Below are positions 29,713 through 38,802 of a stretch of DNA of 64,000 nucleotides, piece by piece. The stretch is taken from positions 18,924 through 82,923 of the forward strand of contig NZ_BJDG01000001.1 of the NCBI RefSeq assembly GCF_005404945.1, written 5' to 3'. The position numbers and the translations under genes are program-made. The notes beneath the pieces were generated by a model. The model was not told where the DNA came from, did no database searches, and worked only from the letters and a program-made list of their open reading frames with translations. The stretch is from Lactiplantibacillus pingfangensis (GTDB lineage: Bacteria; Bacillota; Bacilli; Lactobacillales; Lactobacillaceae). The stretch's first letter is position 1, and every line of letters begins with the position of its first letter.

Positions 29713-29867
29713 AGCCGTGAGGAGGTGTCGTTTGGGGCTCAGCCGTGGCATTTGACTTAGCGCGGTGGGCTTCCGAGGTTAGTCAAAAACCAGCTTTTGA
29801 GACCGCCCTTTGGCTCAAAACTGGTTCACAGCGTTCCAGCCCCAAACGACGCCCCCGGTAGGCGGGA
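29713..29867 (+). repeat. Structured repeat family B, copy 2
   Basis: Same three-way-junction plan as copy 1: outer stem GTCGTTTGGGGCT with AGCCCCAAACGAC, hairpins TTTGACT/AGTCAAA and ACCAG-TTTTGAG/CTCAAAACTGGT. The outer-stem change TTCG to GTCG is matched on the other side (CGAA to CGAC), so pairing is kept. Confidence 0.85.
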
Positions 29868-29989
29868 ATAACCAGCTATCCATTATTTAATTGACAAGTT
29901 GGAAAAAATGAAATTACTAACGCGTTCTGAATTTTGACAACGTCGACGATTCATAGTAAGGTATTAACTACTAAGAAGGAGGACTATTT

Positions 29990-30577
29990 GTGATAACGAT
30001 TCGACCAGCTGATCAGGATGATGCGGGCCAGATAGCACCGCTAATTAATATGATCTTTGATGAAATGCAACTTGAGGAACTAGACGACATTCCAGAACCT
30101 GACTTAGAGCAGGCCATTACTGCAGCTTATCAGACACCAGCTTATTTGTCTGAGAAAGCAACAACGGTGGTGGCCGAGGCCGATGGTCAAGTGGTTGGGG
30201 TGGCATTTGGTTACCCCGACAAGAATGAAGATGCCGTAGACGACGTGTTAGCGCGGGTCACTGCGGGCAACGATGCGTTTGGTTCAGCGTTTGAAGCTGA
30301 AGCAGAGAGTTATGAACATGAATGGTACTTGGACTCAATTGCAGTTGATCCTAATTATCAGGGGCACGGTATTGGTGGTCGTTTATTAGCCGCCTTACCT
30401 AAGTATGCGCGTCAGGCCGGTCAAAAACGGATCGGTTTGAACGTGGATATGGCTAACCCTGGCGCCAAAAAGCTTTATGATCGTCATGATTATGAAACCG
30501 TTGGGATTAAGCCAATTGGTGATCACATGTATTTTCATATGCAATATGAGTTGGATAAGGATTTAGTCATGGCATAG
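29990..30577 (+). CDS. GNAT family N-acetyltransferase
   Basis: A 195-residue acetyltransferase. It starts ITIRPADQDDAGQI in the usual GNAT way and has motif A in WYLDSIAVDPNYQGHGIGGRLL, where the QGHGIGG loop binds acetyl-CoA. The C-terminus NPGAKKLYDRHDYETVGI is also typical. The acceptor is unknown. Translation begins at GTG, 8 bases after AAGGAGGA. A terminator (CAGGCC-TCGTT / AACGGGGCCTG) follows at 30600-30630. Confidence 0.9.
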   Translation: MITIRPADQDDAGQIAPLINMIFDEMQLEELDDIPEPDLEQAITAAYQTPAYLSEKATTVVAEADGQVVGVAFGYPDKNEDAVDDVLARVTAGNDAFGSAFEAEAESYEHEWYLDSIAVDPNYQGHGIGGRLLAALPKYARQAGQKRIGLNVDMANPGAKKLYDRHDYETVGIKPIGDHMYFHMQYELDKDLVMA

Positions 30578-30664
30578 CGCCGCTAAACCTTACTTTGCAG
30601 GCCTCGTTAGTCAACGGGGCCTGTTTTGCAGAGTTAATTAATGAAAGCGTAGGATGAAAATAAA

Positions 30665-32218
30665 ATGGCGTTACTAGAAGTAAAAGATCTGTCGCAAAGT
30701 TTTGCCGATCGTAAGTTATACGAAGGCGCGAACTTTACCTTAGAACGGGCCGACCATATGGGCATTGTTGGCCAAAATGGGGCCGGCAAGAGTACCTTAA
30801 TTAAAATTTTAACCGGACAAATTTTACCTTTAGAAGGTGAAATTAAATGGCAACGGAACTTGCGGACGGGCTATTTGGATCAATACGCGGATATTCCAGC
30901 GGGGATGACCTTATATGCTTTTCTGAAAACGGCGTTCCAACGGCTCTATGACATGGATGCGAATATGCAACAATATTACGCTGATTATGCTACCAGTATG
31001 GATGACGGCCTATTGGAACGGGCTGGCCGGATTCAAGAAACACTCGAAGCCAATAACTTCTATGATATTGAGACCGAGATGGAACGGGTGATTACCGGGC
31101 TAGGTCTTGATGAAATTGGCCGCGACCATGTTATTAGTGAAATGTCTGGTGGACAACGTTCTAAAATTATTTTGGCGAAATTATTGCTTGAAAATCCAGA
31201 TGTGATTATTTTGGATGAACCGACAAACTATTTGGACACTGCGCACATTTCATGGTTGGAAGACTATTTGAATGGTTTCCGTGGGGCCGTGATGGTGATT
31301 TCCCATGATTATGACTTCTTGCAAAATGTCACGAATTGTATTTGTGATGTGGCTTTTGGCAAGATTATTAAGTATCGTGGTGATTTCAAGTCAGCAATGC
31401 GCCAAAAAGAAGCGCGTAAACAAGCACAATTAAAAGCCTTTGAAAAGCAACAAGTGGTGATTGATAAGGCTGAAAAGTTCATCCGCAAAAATAAGGCGGG
31501 TTCCAAGTCAACGATGGCGAAGTCGCGGGAAAAGATGCTCTCGCATTTGGACCGGGTCGATCCACCGAGTGAAAATACCCATGCTAGTTTTGCCTTTCCA
31601 TATTTGGATACTGGCTCACAAAATGCCTTAGCCGTAGTCAAACTTTCGGTAGGGTATGGCAAGCCGTTACTCGCACCAGTCACGTTCTCAATGACGAATG
31701 GCGAAAAGTTGGCCTTTAAAGGTTTTAACGGGGTTGGTAAGTCAACCTTGATCAAATCAATTTTAGGTGTGATTCCAGCATTGGGTGGCAAGTCAAACTT
31801 TTCACCATCGGCTAAAATCAATTACTTTAATCAAGATTTAGACTGGGATAATCCAGAATGGACGCCGTTACAGACGATTCAAAACGACTATCCAACGATG
31901 TTACCGAAGACAATCCGAACGAAGTTGGCGAAGTGTGGGATCAATGCTGCTAATGCGATGAAACCAATGCACTTACTGAGTGGTGGCGAACAGACTAAAG
32001 TTAAGTTGGCTTTGTTGGAACTCATTCCAAGTAACTTCTTGATCATGGATGAACCAACTAATCATTTGGATGATGAAACTAAGGAAGGGCTCAAGCAAGC
32101 CTTGCAGAGCTTCCAAGGTAATTTAATTCTTGTAAGCCATGAAAGTAGTTTTGTGGACGGTTGGGTCGATAAAGAACTAAATGTTGAAAAATTAAGCCTG
32201 AAAGAACGTCAAGGTTAA
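30665..32218 (+). CDS. ABC-F family ATPase
   Basis: A 517-residue protein with two ABC ATPase domains and no membrane segment, as in ABC-F translation factors that act on the ribosomal E site. Walker A motifs are GQNGAGKST (near residue 38) and GFNGVGKST (near 358); signatures are MSGGQRSK and LSGGEQTK; Walker B are IILDEPTNYLD and LIMDEPTNHLD. The linker after the first domain is rich in Lys/Arg (RKQAQLKAFEKQQ), like the P-site tRNA interaction motif. It resembles the YbiT/EttA side of the family rather than resistance types. A GATGG-type terminator follows at 32226-32257. Confidence 0.92.
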   Translation: MALLEVKDLSQSFADRKLYEGANFTLERADHMGIVGQNGAGKSTLIKILTGQILPLEGEIKWQRNLRTGYLDQYADIPAGMTLYAFLKTAFQRLYDMDANMQQYYADYATSMDDGLLERAGRIQETLEANNFYDIETEMERVITGLGLDEIGRDHVISEMSGGQRSKIILAKLLLENPDVIILDEPTNYLDTAHISWLEDYLNGFRGAVMVISHDYDFLQNVTNCICDVAFGKIIKYRGDFKSAMRQKEARKQAQLKAFEKQQVVIDKAEKFIRKNKAGSKSTMAKSREKMLSHLDRVDPPSENTHASFAFPYLDTGSQNALAVVKLSVGYGKPLLAPVTFSMTNGEKLAFKGFNGVGKSTLIKSILGVIPALGGKSNFSPSAKINYFNQDLDWDNPEWTPLQTIQNDYPTMLPKTIRTKLAKCGINAANAMKPMHLLSGGEQTKVKLALLELIPSNFLIMDEPTNHLDDETKEGLKQALQSFQGNLILVSHESSFVDGWVDKELNVEKLSLKERQG

Positions 32219-32300
32219 AGTTATGAGCGTCATCCAGTGATGGATGGCGTTTTTTCGTGTTATTATTTAAATTATGATTGAAACCGAAAGCGGGAGTCCT

Positions 32301-32894
32301 ATGAACAAAGGAAGAGTTGAAGCTTTTACTGATGCGGTCATTGCGATTGTGATGACCATTATGGTGTTGGAATTTAAAATACCGGATCAGCCAACCTTTA
32401 AAGCGATGGCGGAAAATAGCAGTTACCTAGCAGCTTACCTGATTAGTTTCTTGTTTATCGGAGTCGCTTGGTATAACCATCATTATATGTTGACGCTAAC
32501 AAAGCATGTGACTAAACGGATCTATTGGTTGAATAATTTGTGGTTGTTGTCGATGTCGGTTTTACCAGTTGCGACTGCCTGGGCCGGGAAATTTATCACG
32601 AAACCACAGCCAGAATTATTTTATTTCATTATATTTTTGTTATGGGCATTGGCGTACATTGCCTTATCACACGCCATTATCGTGGCAAATCAGGCCGATC
32701 ATCCAGAAGTGAGTGCAAAAATTCGGCGGATGGTTGTGTATCGTCTCCATACGAGTTGGTGGTTCTGGATACTCAGTGTTGGCTTGGCAGCCATGATTGT
32801 GTTCGTCTGGCCACCGCTATCGTTAGTCTTCACGGTGATTGAATTGATCTTAATGGCGGTGCTCACGACGGCGGACAGTGATCGGGTCGCTTGA
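32301..32894 (+). CDS. TMEM175-family potassium channel-like membrane protein
   Basis: About 197 residues, six membrane helices. The first helix holds the family signature RVEAFTDAVIAIVMTIMVLEF (formerly DUF1211), which forms the ion filter in bacterial TMEM175 channels. The frame begins at ATG 32274, but GGGAG lies 4 bases before the ATG at 32301, which also matches the family start. No operon partner: a terminator stands before it. Confidence 0.87.
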   Translation: MNKGRVEAFTDAVIAIVMTIMVLEFKIPDQPTFKAMAENSSYLAAYLISFLFIGVAWYNHHYMLTLTKHVTKRIYWLNNLWLLSMSVLPVATAWAGKFITKPQPELFYFIIFLLWALAYIALSHAIIVANQADHPEVSAKIRRMVVYRLHTSWWFWILSVGLAAMIVFVWPPLSLVFTVIELILMAVLTTADSDRVA

Positions 32895-33011
32895 GTTTAC
32901 TGAAAAATTACAAAGGGTTTACCAAACCTCGATTGTGAATCAGTGCTAAGTTAGTGACAATGAAACTAGCTTGAAAAGCTTTGACTGATTTTCAAAAAGG
33001 GGTTAGGTCGG

Positions 33012-33245
33012 ATGGTACATTATTTTTTCACTAGCGTCATGTTAGTTATCTTCTTGATGGGGATGATTGTCCAATGGCGCTATCGGGGCTACTTGCAACT
33101 ATTAGTGCTGGTGCATAGTGTTGAAATTAGTTTTATGGGAATTATCGGCTGGTACAGTTTTGGTGAACTCGTGTTATTGCCATTATTGGGTCTCTGGCTA
33201 CTAGGAACCCTCGCAATTTATGTGATGAATCAGTACGCTGACTAA
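33012..33245 (+). CDS. Small membrane protein, unknown
   Basis: A 77-residue protein with three hydrophobic segments (about 4-22, 29-48, 53-72) and few charged residues. AAGGGG is 10 bases before the ATG. I do not recognise a family. It converges on the Lrp-type gene and shares its terminator. Confidence 0.7.
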   Translation: MVHYFFTSVMLVIFLMGMIVQWRYRGYLQLLVLVHSVEISFMGIIGWYSFGELVLLPLLGLWLLGTLAIYVMNQYAD

Positions 33246-33283
33246 AAAAGTTTGGGCCATTTTAGGCTCAAACTTTTTTAGTC
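33242..33283. terminator. Bidirectional terminator
   Basis: CTAAAAAAGTTTGGGCC pairs with GGCTCAAACTTTTTTAG around ATTTTA. It even overlaps the stop codons of both convergent genes. Confidence 0.88.
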
Positions 33284-33742
33284 AACGATATGGCTCGTAT
33301 CATGGTCATCAGGTAACTTAAAGCCGCGATTAGGAACGCTCGTTGAGAAAACGATTTGGGTGCTTGTTTTCCCGAAGGTTTGCAGTTGATTGACAAAATC
33401 GTCCAATTCTTGCGTGGATTCAAAAATCACTTTCAAGATTTGAGAATATTCGCCGGTCACACAATCGCACTCCAAAATATTTGGAATGCTTTCTACGAAC
33501 GGGTAAAACCGTTCTTTTTGAGTTGGTTCGAGTTGCAGTTGAATATAGGCCTTAATCCGATAATTCAGCTTCTGATAGTTTAAGTTGGCTTGATAATCAC
33601 GAATGATACCACTACTTTTTAGCCGAGAAATGCGAGCTGAGATTGCTGGCGATGAAATAAAGCATTGATCAGCCAAGGCTTTTAACGAGATACGAGCATC
33701 CGTCTGTAAGGCGTTCAGAATCTTCAAATCGGTTTTATCCAT
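33278..33742 (-). CDS. Lrp/AsnC family transcriptional regulator
   Basis: A 154-residue regulator: N-terminal winged helix-turn-helix (MDKTDLKILNALQTDAR, SSPAISARISRLKSSGII) and a C-terminal RAM/ACT-like domain (about 65-145) that would bind an amino acid. The open frame begins 22 codons earlier, but TTAGGAGG precedes the ATG at 33742. Targets are unknown; no amino-acid gene is adjacent. Confidence 0.9.
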   Translation of the reverse strand: MDKTDLKILNALQTDARISLKALADQCFISSPAISARISRLKSSGIIRDYQANLNYQKLNYRIKAYIQLQLEPTQKERFYPFVESIPNILECDCVTGEYSQILKVIFESTQELDDFVNQLQTFGKTSTQIVFSTSVPNRGFKLPDDHDTSHIVD

Positions 33743-33963
33743 AGCGCAAACGCCTCCTAAGTCATTAGTCATATGATAGCATACTTTCACAGCAATTTTT
33801 AATCTCATGGCGTGGTTTCATCAGAAAGGATAACAACTTTACTGTTGATTATCATTGGGAGTAAAATACGATTATGACATAATAACTAAAGGTTGAAAGA
33901 TCAAAATCGTTAGTAACTACTGCCACGTCAATAATTAGGGCATGAATATTAGTTGACATGACC

Positions 33964-34150
33964 GCTTCCAGTTGCCACTGATAACATGCGGCCGTGGGAC
34001 CGGGTCAAGCCTGAGGAACGTCTTGTCCCTCGCCCGTAACACTTGCACAAATCGCAAGTGTCCCGGACAGTCCGTGGCGTAACGCCGGCAAGAAACATGC
34101 CGACCCAACACTACCTTCACGGCCGATGCCATCAGCGGCGACTTCCAGCT
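33964..34150 (+). repeat. Structured repeat family A, copy 6
   Basis: Arms GCCACTGATAACATGCGGCCG and CGGCCGATGCCATCAGCGGC pair with a few mismatches, and the core CCCGGACAGTCCGT is kept with one change. A flank like that of copy 5 (GGTTGAAAGATCAAAATCGTT) ends 40-50 bases upstream. The inner hairpin is weaker than in copy 1. Confidence 0.78.
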
Positions 34151-34292
34151 AATTTAACTGTTTTTTAGGCTAGGTTTAGCGGAGGCATGCCGGAGCGGGA
34201 TTACCACTAATTTGGAAGTTCCCGTTGCCTATATGACAGTGCTTGCGAGCCCTTTTAACCTTCAGATAATAACTAGAAAAGACGGTGATGAC

Positions 34293-35186
34293 ATGCAAAC
34301 AGCAAGGGTGAGGGTTGCAGTTGCCACGGTATGGCGGCAACCTAAATTGCGGTCGATTGATCAACATGCCCTCGATTCACAAGGCTTGAGCGCCTGGGTT
34401 GGACAGATGACAGATGCTGACTCAATGGGTTTGGAACAAGAAAACTTGTGTGTGACGCAAGCACTGTTTAATGACCCCATTCTAATTGAACGACAGGTTG
34501 GTGGTTGGGTCTATGGCTATGTGGTGTCACAAAAGGATGCGCAACATCCGCAAGGCTATCCGGGCTGGCTGTGGGCAGCCCAATTATCGCTGGCGCCGTT
34601 ACCAGTTCAAACTGGTGCGACAGTCGTGATTAGACGGCCATTTACGCCATTACTGCGCCCCGACGGCAGTACCATTTTCCAATTAAGCCTCGGGACAGAA
34701 TTAGCGGTGATTTCCAGTAAAGCGCCGTTGTATGATCTAGTGCAAACGCCACTAGGTCCGGCGAAGGTGGCAAAACGTGCGACCCAGTTTGATTTTCCAA
34801 CCGCAGATCTTACGGCAGGGGAGACCATGGTTAAATTAGGCGCAGAATTCTTGGATTTGCGGTATTTGTGGGGCGGCTTGAGTGCGTATGGGTTTGACTG
34901 TTCAGGCTTTGTTTGTGCGTTACATCGCTGCATTGGTGTCGAACTTGCCCGCGATGTCAGTGAGCAAGTCCTTAACGGCAGACCAGTAGAGGTCGCAGCT
35001 GTTCAGCCGGGCGACCTGTGTTTCTTTGCGCACGAACAAGGCAAGGGAGGCTTACATCATGTGGCATTGTACGCTGGTGACGGTTGGCTATTGCATTCGC
35101 CGACTCCGGGAAAGCACGTCACGTATTTACAATTGTCGGCGACGTATTTAAAAGATGAATTAGTACAGATTAGACGTAATTGGTAA
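34293..35186 (+). CDS. NlpC/P60 family cysteine peptidase (YkfC-like)
   Basis: A 297-residue peptidase. The N-terminal part (about 1-165) resembles bacterial SH3-like domains, and the C-terminal NlpC/P60 domain has Cys203 in FDCSGFVCAL, His256 in LHHVALYAGD and a third polar residue in LLHSPTP. There is no signal peptide, which points to a cytosolic enzyme such as the gamma-D-glutamyl-diamino acid peptidases that recycle cell-wall peptides. The frame extends to 34212, but GGTGATGAC lies directly before the ATG at 34293. Confidence 0.87.
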   Translation: MQTARVRVAVATVWRQPKLRSIDQHALDSQGLSAWVGQMTDADSMGLEQENLCVTQALFNDPILIERQVGGWVYGYVVSQKDAQHPQGYPGWLWAAQLSLAPLPVQTGATVVIRRPFTPLLRPDGSTIFQLSLGTELAVISSKAPLYDLVQTPLGPAKVAKRATQFDFPTADLTAGETMVKLGAEFLDLRYLWGGLSAYGFDCSGFVCALHRCIGVELARDVSEQVLNGRPVEVAAVQPGDLCFFAHEQGKGGLHHVALYAGDGWLLHSPTPGKHVTYLQLSATYLKDELVQIRRNW

Positions 35187-35212
35187 AATAAGTTGAATGA
35201 GGCGAAACTAGC

Positions 35213-36085
35213 GTGCGAAAGTTTGGATTAGTGAAATGGTTATGTTTGGGATTATTAGTGGTTGTGGGCTTGGGTGGTTGTGCAAATCGGCAGTCGCACT
35301 CGAAGGCCACAAGCAGTTCAAGTGCAAAAAAGGTGCAACCGGCATGGGTGACTAGTCAAGAACCAACGTTTTATGTGCATGGTTTTCAAGGCAGCGCCAA
35401 GTCAACGAATACCTTGATTGCGCATGCTGAAAAAACGGCGCATGCACATAAAGTGATCGTGGCGACGGTTAGTGCCACCGGGACGGTCACACTAAGCGGT
35501 AAGTGGGCTGCTAAAACGCGAAATCCGATTATTCAAGTGGTATTTGAAAATAATTTGGGCCAATACAATCAGCAGAGCGCTTGGCTGGCTTCAGTCATCA
35601 CCGCAGTCAAAGCACAACATGCATTCAAAACGTATAATATTGTGGCGCATTCAGCCGGCTGCGTGGCAAGTGTGAACATGTTAATGACGCCGCAAGCCAG
35701 TAATTTTCCAAAAATTAAAAAATTGGTGACGATTGCTGGGCCATTCGACGGGGTCGTTGGCGAAGACGATGTTGCGAACCAAAATTCATTACTGACGTCT
35801 GGTCGTCCCAAGTATGAACATGCGGCATATGAGTTGCTCGTGGCGAAGCGGCAGCACTTTCCGAAAGGGGTCAGCTTACTTAACATTGTTGGTAACTTAG
35901 ATGATGGCTCTAATTCGGACAGTTTAGTCACTAATGTTTCGGCCCGCTCGATTAAGTATTTGTTACGTGGTCGCAGCGTTGACTATACTGAAAAGGACTT
36001 TCACGGCGCGCAGGCCCAACACAGCAAGTTACACGAAAACGCTAAGGTGGCGCTGGCGGTCAATCGCTATTTATGGCATCGATAA
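35213..36085 (+). CDS. DUF915 alpha/beta hydrolase lipoprotein
   Basis: A 290-residue surface protein. The N-terminus has a signal with lipobox VGLGGC, so the mature Cys23 would be lipidated. The rest is a DUF915 alpha/beta hydrolase: FYVHGFQGSAKST near the oxyanion loop, the nucleophile elbow VAHSAGCVAS and a C-terminal acid/His pair (NLDDGSNSD, HSKLHENAKV). Substrate unknown. It starts at GTG, 9 bases after GAGG, 26 bases after the peptidase gene, and ends at a terminator (36089-36125). Confidence 0.88.
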   Translation: MRKFGLVKWLCLGLLVVVGLGGCANRQSHSKATSSSSAKKVQPAWVTSQEPTFYVHGFQGSAKSTNTLIAHAEKTAHAHKVIVATVSATGTVTLSGKWAAKTRNPIIQVVFENNLGQYNQQSAWLASVITAVKAQHAFKTYNIVAHSAGCVASVNMLMTPQASNFPKIKKLVTIAGPFDGVVGEDDVANQNSLLTSGRPKYEHAAYELLVAKRQHFPKGVSLLNIVGNLDDGSNSDSLVTNVSARSIKYLLRGRSVDYTEKDFHGAQAQHSKLHENAKVALAVNRYLWHR

Positions 36086-36088
36086 ACG

Positions 36089-36125
36089 AAAAGACGCTGA
36101 CTCATTTGTGGGCCAGCGTCTTTTT
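36089..36125 (+). terminator. Terminator after the DUF915 gene
   Basis: AAAAGACGCTG pairs with CAGCGTCTTTTT. Its right end overlaps the stop codon of the minus-strand small gene at 36124. Confidence 0.8.
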
Positions 36126-36234
36126 ATAGGAAGAAGAGAAAATAAGCCAAACGGATCAAATGGTAGAGGGCGAATAAAGTAACGAGATAGACTGCGGAGA
36201 TACCGCCATAAACAAAATTTTTATAATTGCGCAT
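36124..36234 (-). CDS. 36-residue membrane protein
   Basis: On the minus strand an ATG at 36234 opens a 36-codon frame preceded by AAGGGGG at 8 bases. The product starts MRNYKNFVYGG and is then one long hydrophobic stretch ending LAYFLFFL, a single membrane helix. I do not recognise a family. The strong ribosome binding site and the clean hydrophobic pattern argue for a real gene. It converges on the DUF915 gene. Confidence 0.6.
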   Translation of the reverse strand: MRNYKNFVYGGISAVYLVTLFALYHLIRLAYFLFFL

Positions 36235-36539
36235 AAGTAAAACCCCCTTAAATATCACTTTCCAGTTTATAGCGTTTTAGACTAAATGACAACGCTAACA
36301 CAGCTGATTTAATGAGAAATTTTAAGAAAGGATTAACTGAAAGTCAAAACATTAGCTAAAAATCAGGGAGTATGGTAAAGTTAGTTCTTGGTTCGGGATA
36401 TGTGGATCAACCGAACCGTTGATTAAATAAGCATCTCAGATTTTGAAGAAAGTAATTTTAGTATAAAGTACTCTGCCCCAGTATCAATACACAGAATTAT
36501 TTACCAAATTTCCTGAGCATTAGGGAAGGACGTAATTAA

Positions 36540-36701
36540 ATGCGCGTAACAATTAATAAAGGTCAGCAGGTTTATTCCGATATTCCGTTAATGACCGCTC
36601 GACAACGCTATATCAAGGCGGATGTCTGGGAAATCAAAAAAGCGATTATTGAAAAGTCAGCAATCAATGGCTGGACCGTACAAGCTTTACAAATGAATTA
36701 A
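36540..36701 (+). CDS. 53-residue basic protein, unknown
   Basis: The ATG at 36540 has GGAAGGA upstream at 8 bases and opens 53 codons. The product begins MRVTINKGQQVYSDIP and ends WTVQALQMN, with a charged helix in the middle (ARQRYIKADVWEIKKA). No family recognised. A terminator (GGTCACGAC / GTCGTGGCC plus T-run) follows at 36712-36745, just before the NrtR-like gene. From 36250 to 36539 I see no gene; a hairpin GGTTCGG-CCGAACC lies at 36392-36418. Confidence 0.55.
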   Translation: MRVTINKGQQVYSDIPLMTARQRYIKADVWEIKKAIIEKSAINGWTVQALQMN

Positions 36702-36761
36702 AAAATAACGGTAGGTCACGACGCAACTTGTCGTGGCCTTTTTGTAGGAGATGTTTTAAAG

Positions 36762-37529
36762 ATGACTGGCAGCCAAGTAGTCAATCGCCCCTTAATCAGT
36801 ATTACTAATGTTATTTGGAGTTTTGATCAGGTCACACAGCAATTAATTGTTTTATTATTACAGCGCTCACAAGCACCCTTTAAGGGGACTTGGGGCTTGC
36901 CGACGACCTACTTGCATGCCGATGAGAGTGCGGATGCGGCTTCATTACGGTTAGTTCGGGAGAAGTTAGGCTTAAGTTTGCCAACTTTCCATACCGAACA
37001 GTTAGCGACATTTACCAACACCCATCGGGGACCGGGCGAACGTGAATTGGCGTTGACTTATATGATCTACTTGCCGACGATGCCGAAATTAGTTCCGGGC
37101 TATGGGGCGCAAGCGGTTGACTGGTTCGCCATTTGCCCAGATTCTAAAGGTTATAATTTACAAGGTCATGGGCTGACCTTTGTGGGGTTACCAGAGACGG
37201 TGTCGGCAGCGACTTATTATGAGGATCAACGCCCGTTTGTGACAGCTAGTGGTCTAACGGCAGATCATACGCTGATTTTACGAACTGCCCTGTTGAGAGT
37301 GAGGAACCGGTTGGACTATGCGCCCACGATTTTATTAGTTTTAGGGTCAGAATTTACTTTAAAACAAGCCCGTGAGCTCTATGCCATTTTGTTGCGCAAA
37401 CCGTTACGGGAGATTGATAATTCGAATTTTCGAAAGACCCATGTGCACTTGTTTACTGAAATTGGTCTAGCTCATCAGCACACGTCTGGTCGCCCGGCAA
37501 AAGTTTATCGGTTAAAAACCGGAAGTTGA
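36762..37529 (+). CDS. nrtR: NrtR-like Nudix transcriptional regulator
   Basis: A 255-residue protein with an N-terminal Nudix-like domain (about 10-165) and a C-terminal winged helix (about 180-250: FTLKQARELYAILL, NFRKTHVHL, HTSGRPAKVYRL), the NrtR plan. The Nudix box reads SLRLVREKLGL and lacks the catalytic Glu pair, as expected when the domain senses ADP-ribose compounds rather than cleaving them. NrtR represses NAD metabolism and niacin uptake genes; the next gene is NiaP-like and has a palindrome before it. AGGAG lies 12 bases before the ATG. Confidence 0.82.
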   Translation: MTGSQVVNRPLISITNVIWSFDQVTQQLIVLLLQRSQAPFKGTWGLPTTYLHADESADAASLRLVREKLGLSLPTFHTEQLATFTNTHRGPGERELALTYMIYLPTMPKLVPGYGAQAVDWFAICPDSKGYNLQGHGLTFVGLPETVSAATYYEDQRPFVTASGLTADHTLILRTALLRVRNRLDYAPTILLVLGSEFTLKQARELYAILLRKPLREIDNSNFRKTHVHLFTEIGLAHQHTSGRPAKVYRLKTGS

Positions 37530-37567
37530 CAGTCAAAATCTCACATGGTAATCTGATGACACTTTAA

Positions 37568-37582
37568 AGGTACTAAATACCT
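37568..37582. promoter_or_regulatory. Candidate NrtR operator
   Basis: AGGTACTAAATACCT is a perfect inverted repeat with a 5-base centre, flanked by T/A-rich arms. It lies between the nrtR-like gene and the NiaP-like gene, 48 bases before the latter's start. A weaker related palindrome, AGTATAAAGTACT, occurs at 36460-36472 upstream of the regulator. Confidence 0.5.
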
Positions 37583-37629
37583 AAAACAAGCAGCGCTGCT
37601 ATTTAGGAAAATCATGGGGGATTTAACTA

Positions 37630-38802
37630 ATGGAAGTCAAAGGGAATAAGCTTTTATTACTAATTGGGACGGCCTGGCTGTTCGATGCTTTAGATGTTGC
37701 GTTACTGTCGTTTATCATGCCGGTGATCAAGCAAAGCTGGCAATTGTCAGCGAGTGAAATGGGGGCAGTCAGCGCCATCACATCATTAGGAATGATGATT
37801 GGGGCACTCGGCTGTGGTTATTTGGCGGATAAGATTGGCCGCAAGCCAGTTTTAATCATGACCTTGCTATTATTCTCATTTGGGAATTTATTATTAACGT
37901 TAGCGCCAAATGTGGGCTGGTTCTTAGCGGTGCGGTTTATTACTGGGATTGGTCTTGGGGGCGAATTGCCAGTCGCGGCGACGATTATTGCGGATCATTT
38001 TACCGGGACAAAACGCGCACGGATGTTAGTCTTAGTCGATAGTTTCTGGGCGTTTGGTTGGATTCTAGCCTCAGTCTTATCATTTGTTGTGATGCCAAAG
38101 TTCGGCTGGCGGATTACGGTGTTGATTACCGCATTAATGGGTGTATATGCCTTACTCATGCGACGACACTTACCCGAAAAGACGGCCACTGAAGTAACGA
38201 GTCAGTTGGGCTTTGGCCCAGCGTTGCGGGAAGTTTGGTCAGCGAAGTACCGCCGGGCAACATTCTGTTTGAGCACGTTATGGTTTATTATCATGTTTGC
38301 TTATTATGGGATGTTCTTGTGGCTACCAAGTGTGCTGGTCATGCGTGGCTTCTCCGTGGTACACAGTTTTGGCTATACGGTGTTAATGAGCCTCGCGCAA
38401 TTACCGGGTTACTATTTGGCCGCTTGGCTAATCGGTAACTATCCTCGTAAAATTGTTTTGGCGAGTTATTTATTGGGGACGATGCTGAGTGCTTGGGCAT
38501 TTGGAACGGCTACGACTGAAACGATGATTCTCATTAGTGGGGCACTGTTGTCATTCTTTACTTTAGGTGCCTGGGGAATCATGATTGCCTTTACGCCGGG
38601 ACAGTTCGACGTTGCCGTGCGTGGCATGGGAATGGGCTTTGCCCAATCCATTGGTCGAATTGGTGCGACCATCGGACCATTTTTGGTGGGCGCATTGATT
38701 GCGATTGGCTTTAAGATTCCTGCAATCTTCATGGTCTTTGTTGGCGCATTGATTATTGGGGTAATCGTGTTGCTGGTTGGGTTACATGACGAAGATCGTT
38801 AA
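37630..38802 (+). CDS. MFS transporter, NiaP-like (niacin uptake)
   Basis: A 390-residue, 12-helix major facilitator. Conserved features are FDALDVALLSFIMPVI in helix 1, the loop GYLADKIGRKPV and FITGIGLGGELPVA in helix 4, close to the SV2/NiaP branch. NiaP imports nicotinate or nicotinamide. Its place behind an NrtR-like regulator and a palindromic operator supports this role. Aromatic-acid transport is the main alternative. GGGGGA precedes the ATG. A terminator lies at 38813-38850. Confidence 0.8.
   Translation: MEVKGNKLLLLIGTAWLFDALDVALLSFIMPVIKQSWQLSASEMGAVSAITSLGMMIGALGCGYLADKIGRKPVLIMTLLLFSFGNLLLTLAPNVGWFLAVRFITGIGLGGELPVAATIIADHFTGTKRARMLVLVDSFWAFGWILASVLSFVVMPKFGWRITVLITALMGVYALLMRRHLPEKTATEVTSQLGFGPALREVWSAKYRRATFCLSTLWFIIMFAYYGMFLWLPSVLVMRGFSVVHSFGYTVLMSLAQLPGYYLAAWLIGNYPRKIVLASYLLGTMLSAWAFGTATTETMILISGALLSFFTLGAWGIMIAFTPGQFDVAVRGMGMGFAQSIGRIGATIGPFLVGALIAIGFKIPAIFMVFVGALIIGVIVLLVGLHDEDR

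Noticed and set aside
35934..36182. 82-codon plus-strand frame overlapping the DUF915 gene end
   Set aside because: It is out of frame with the clear lipoprotein gene and runs through its terminator.
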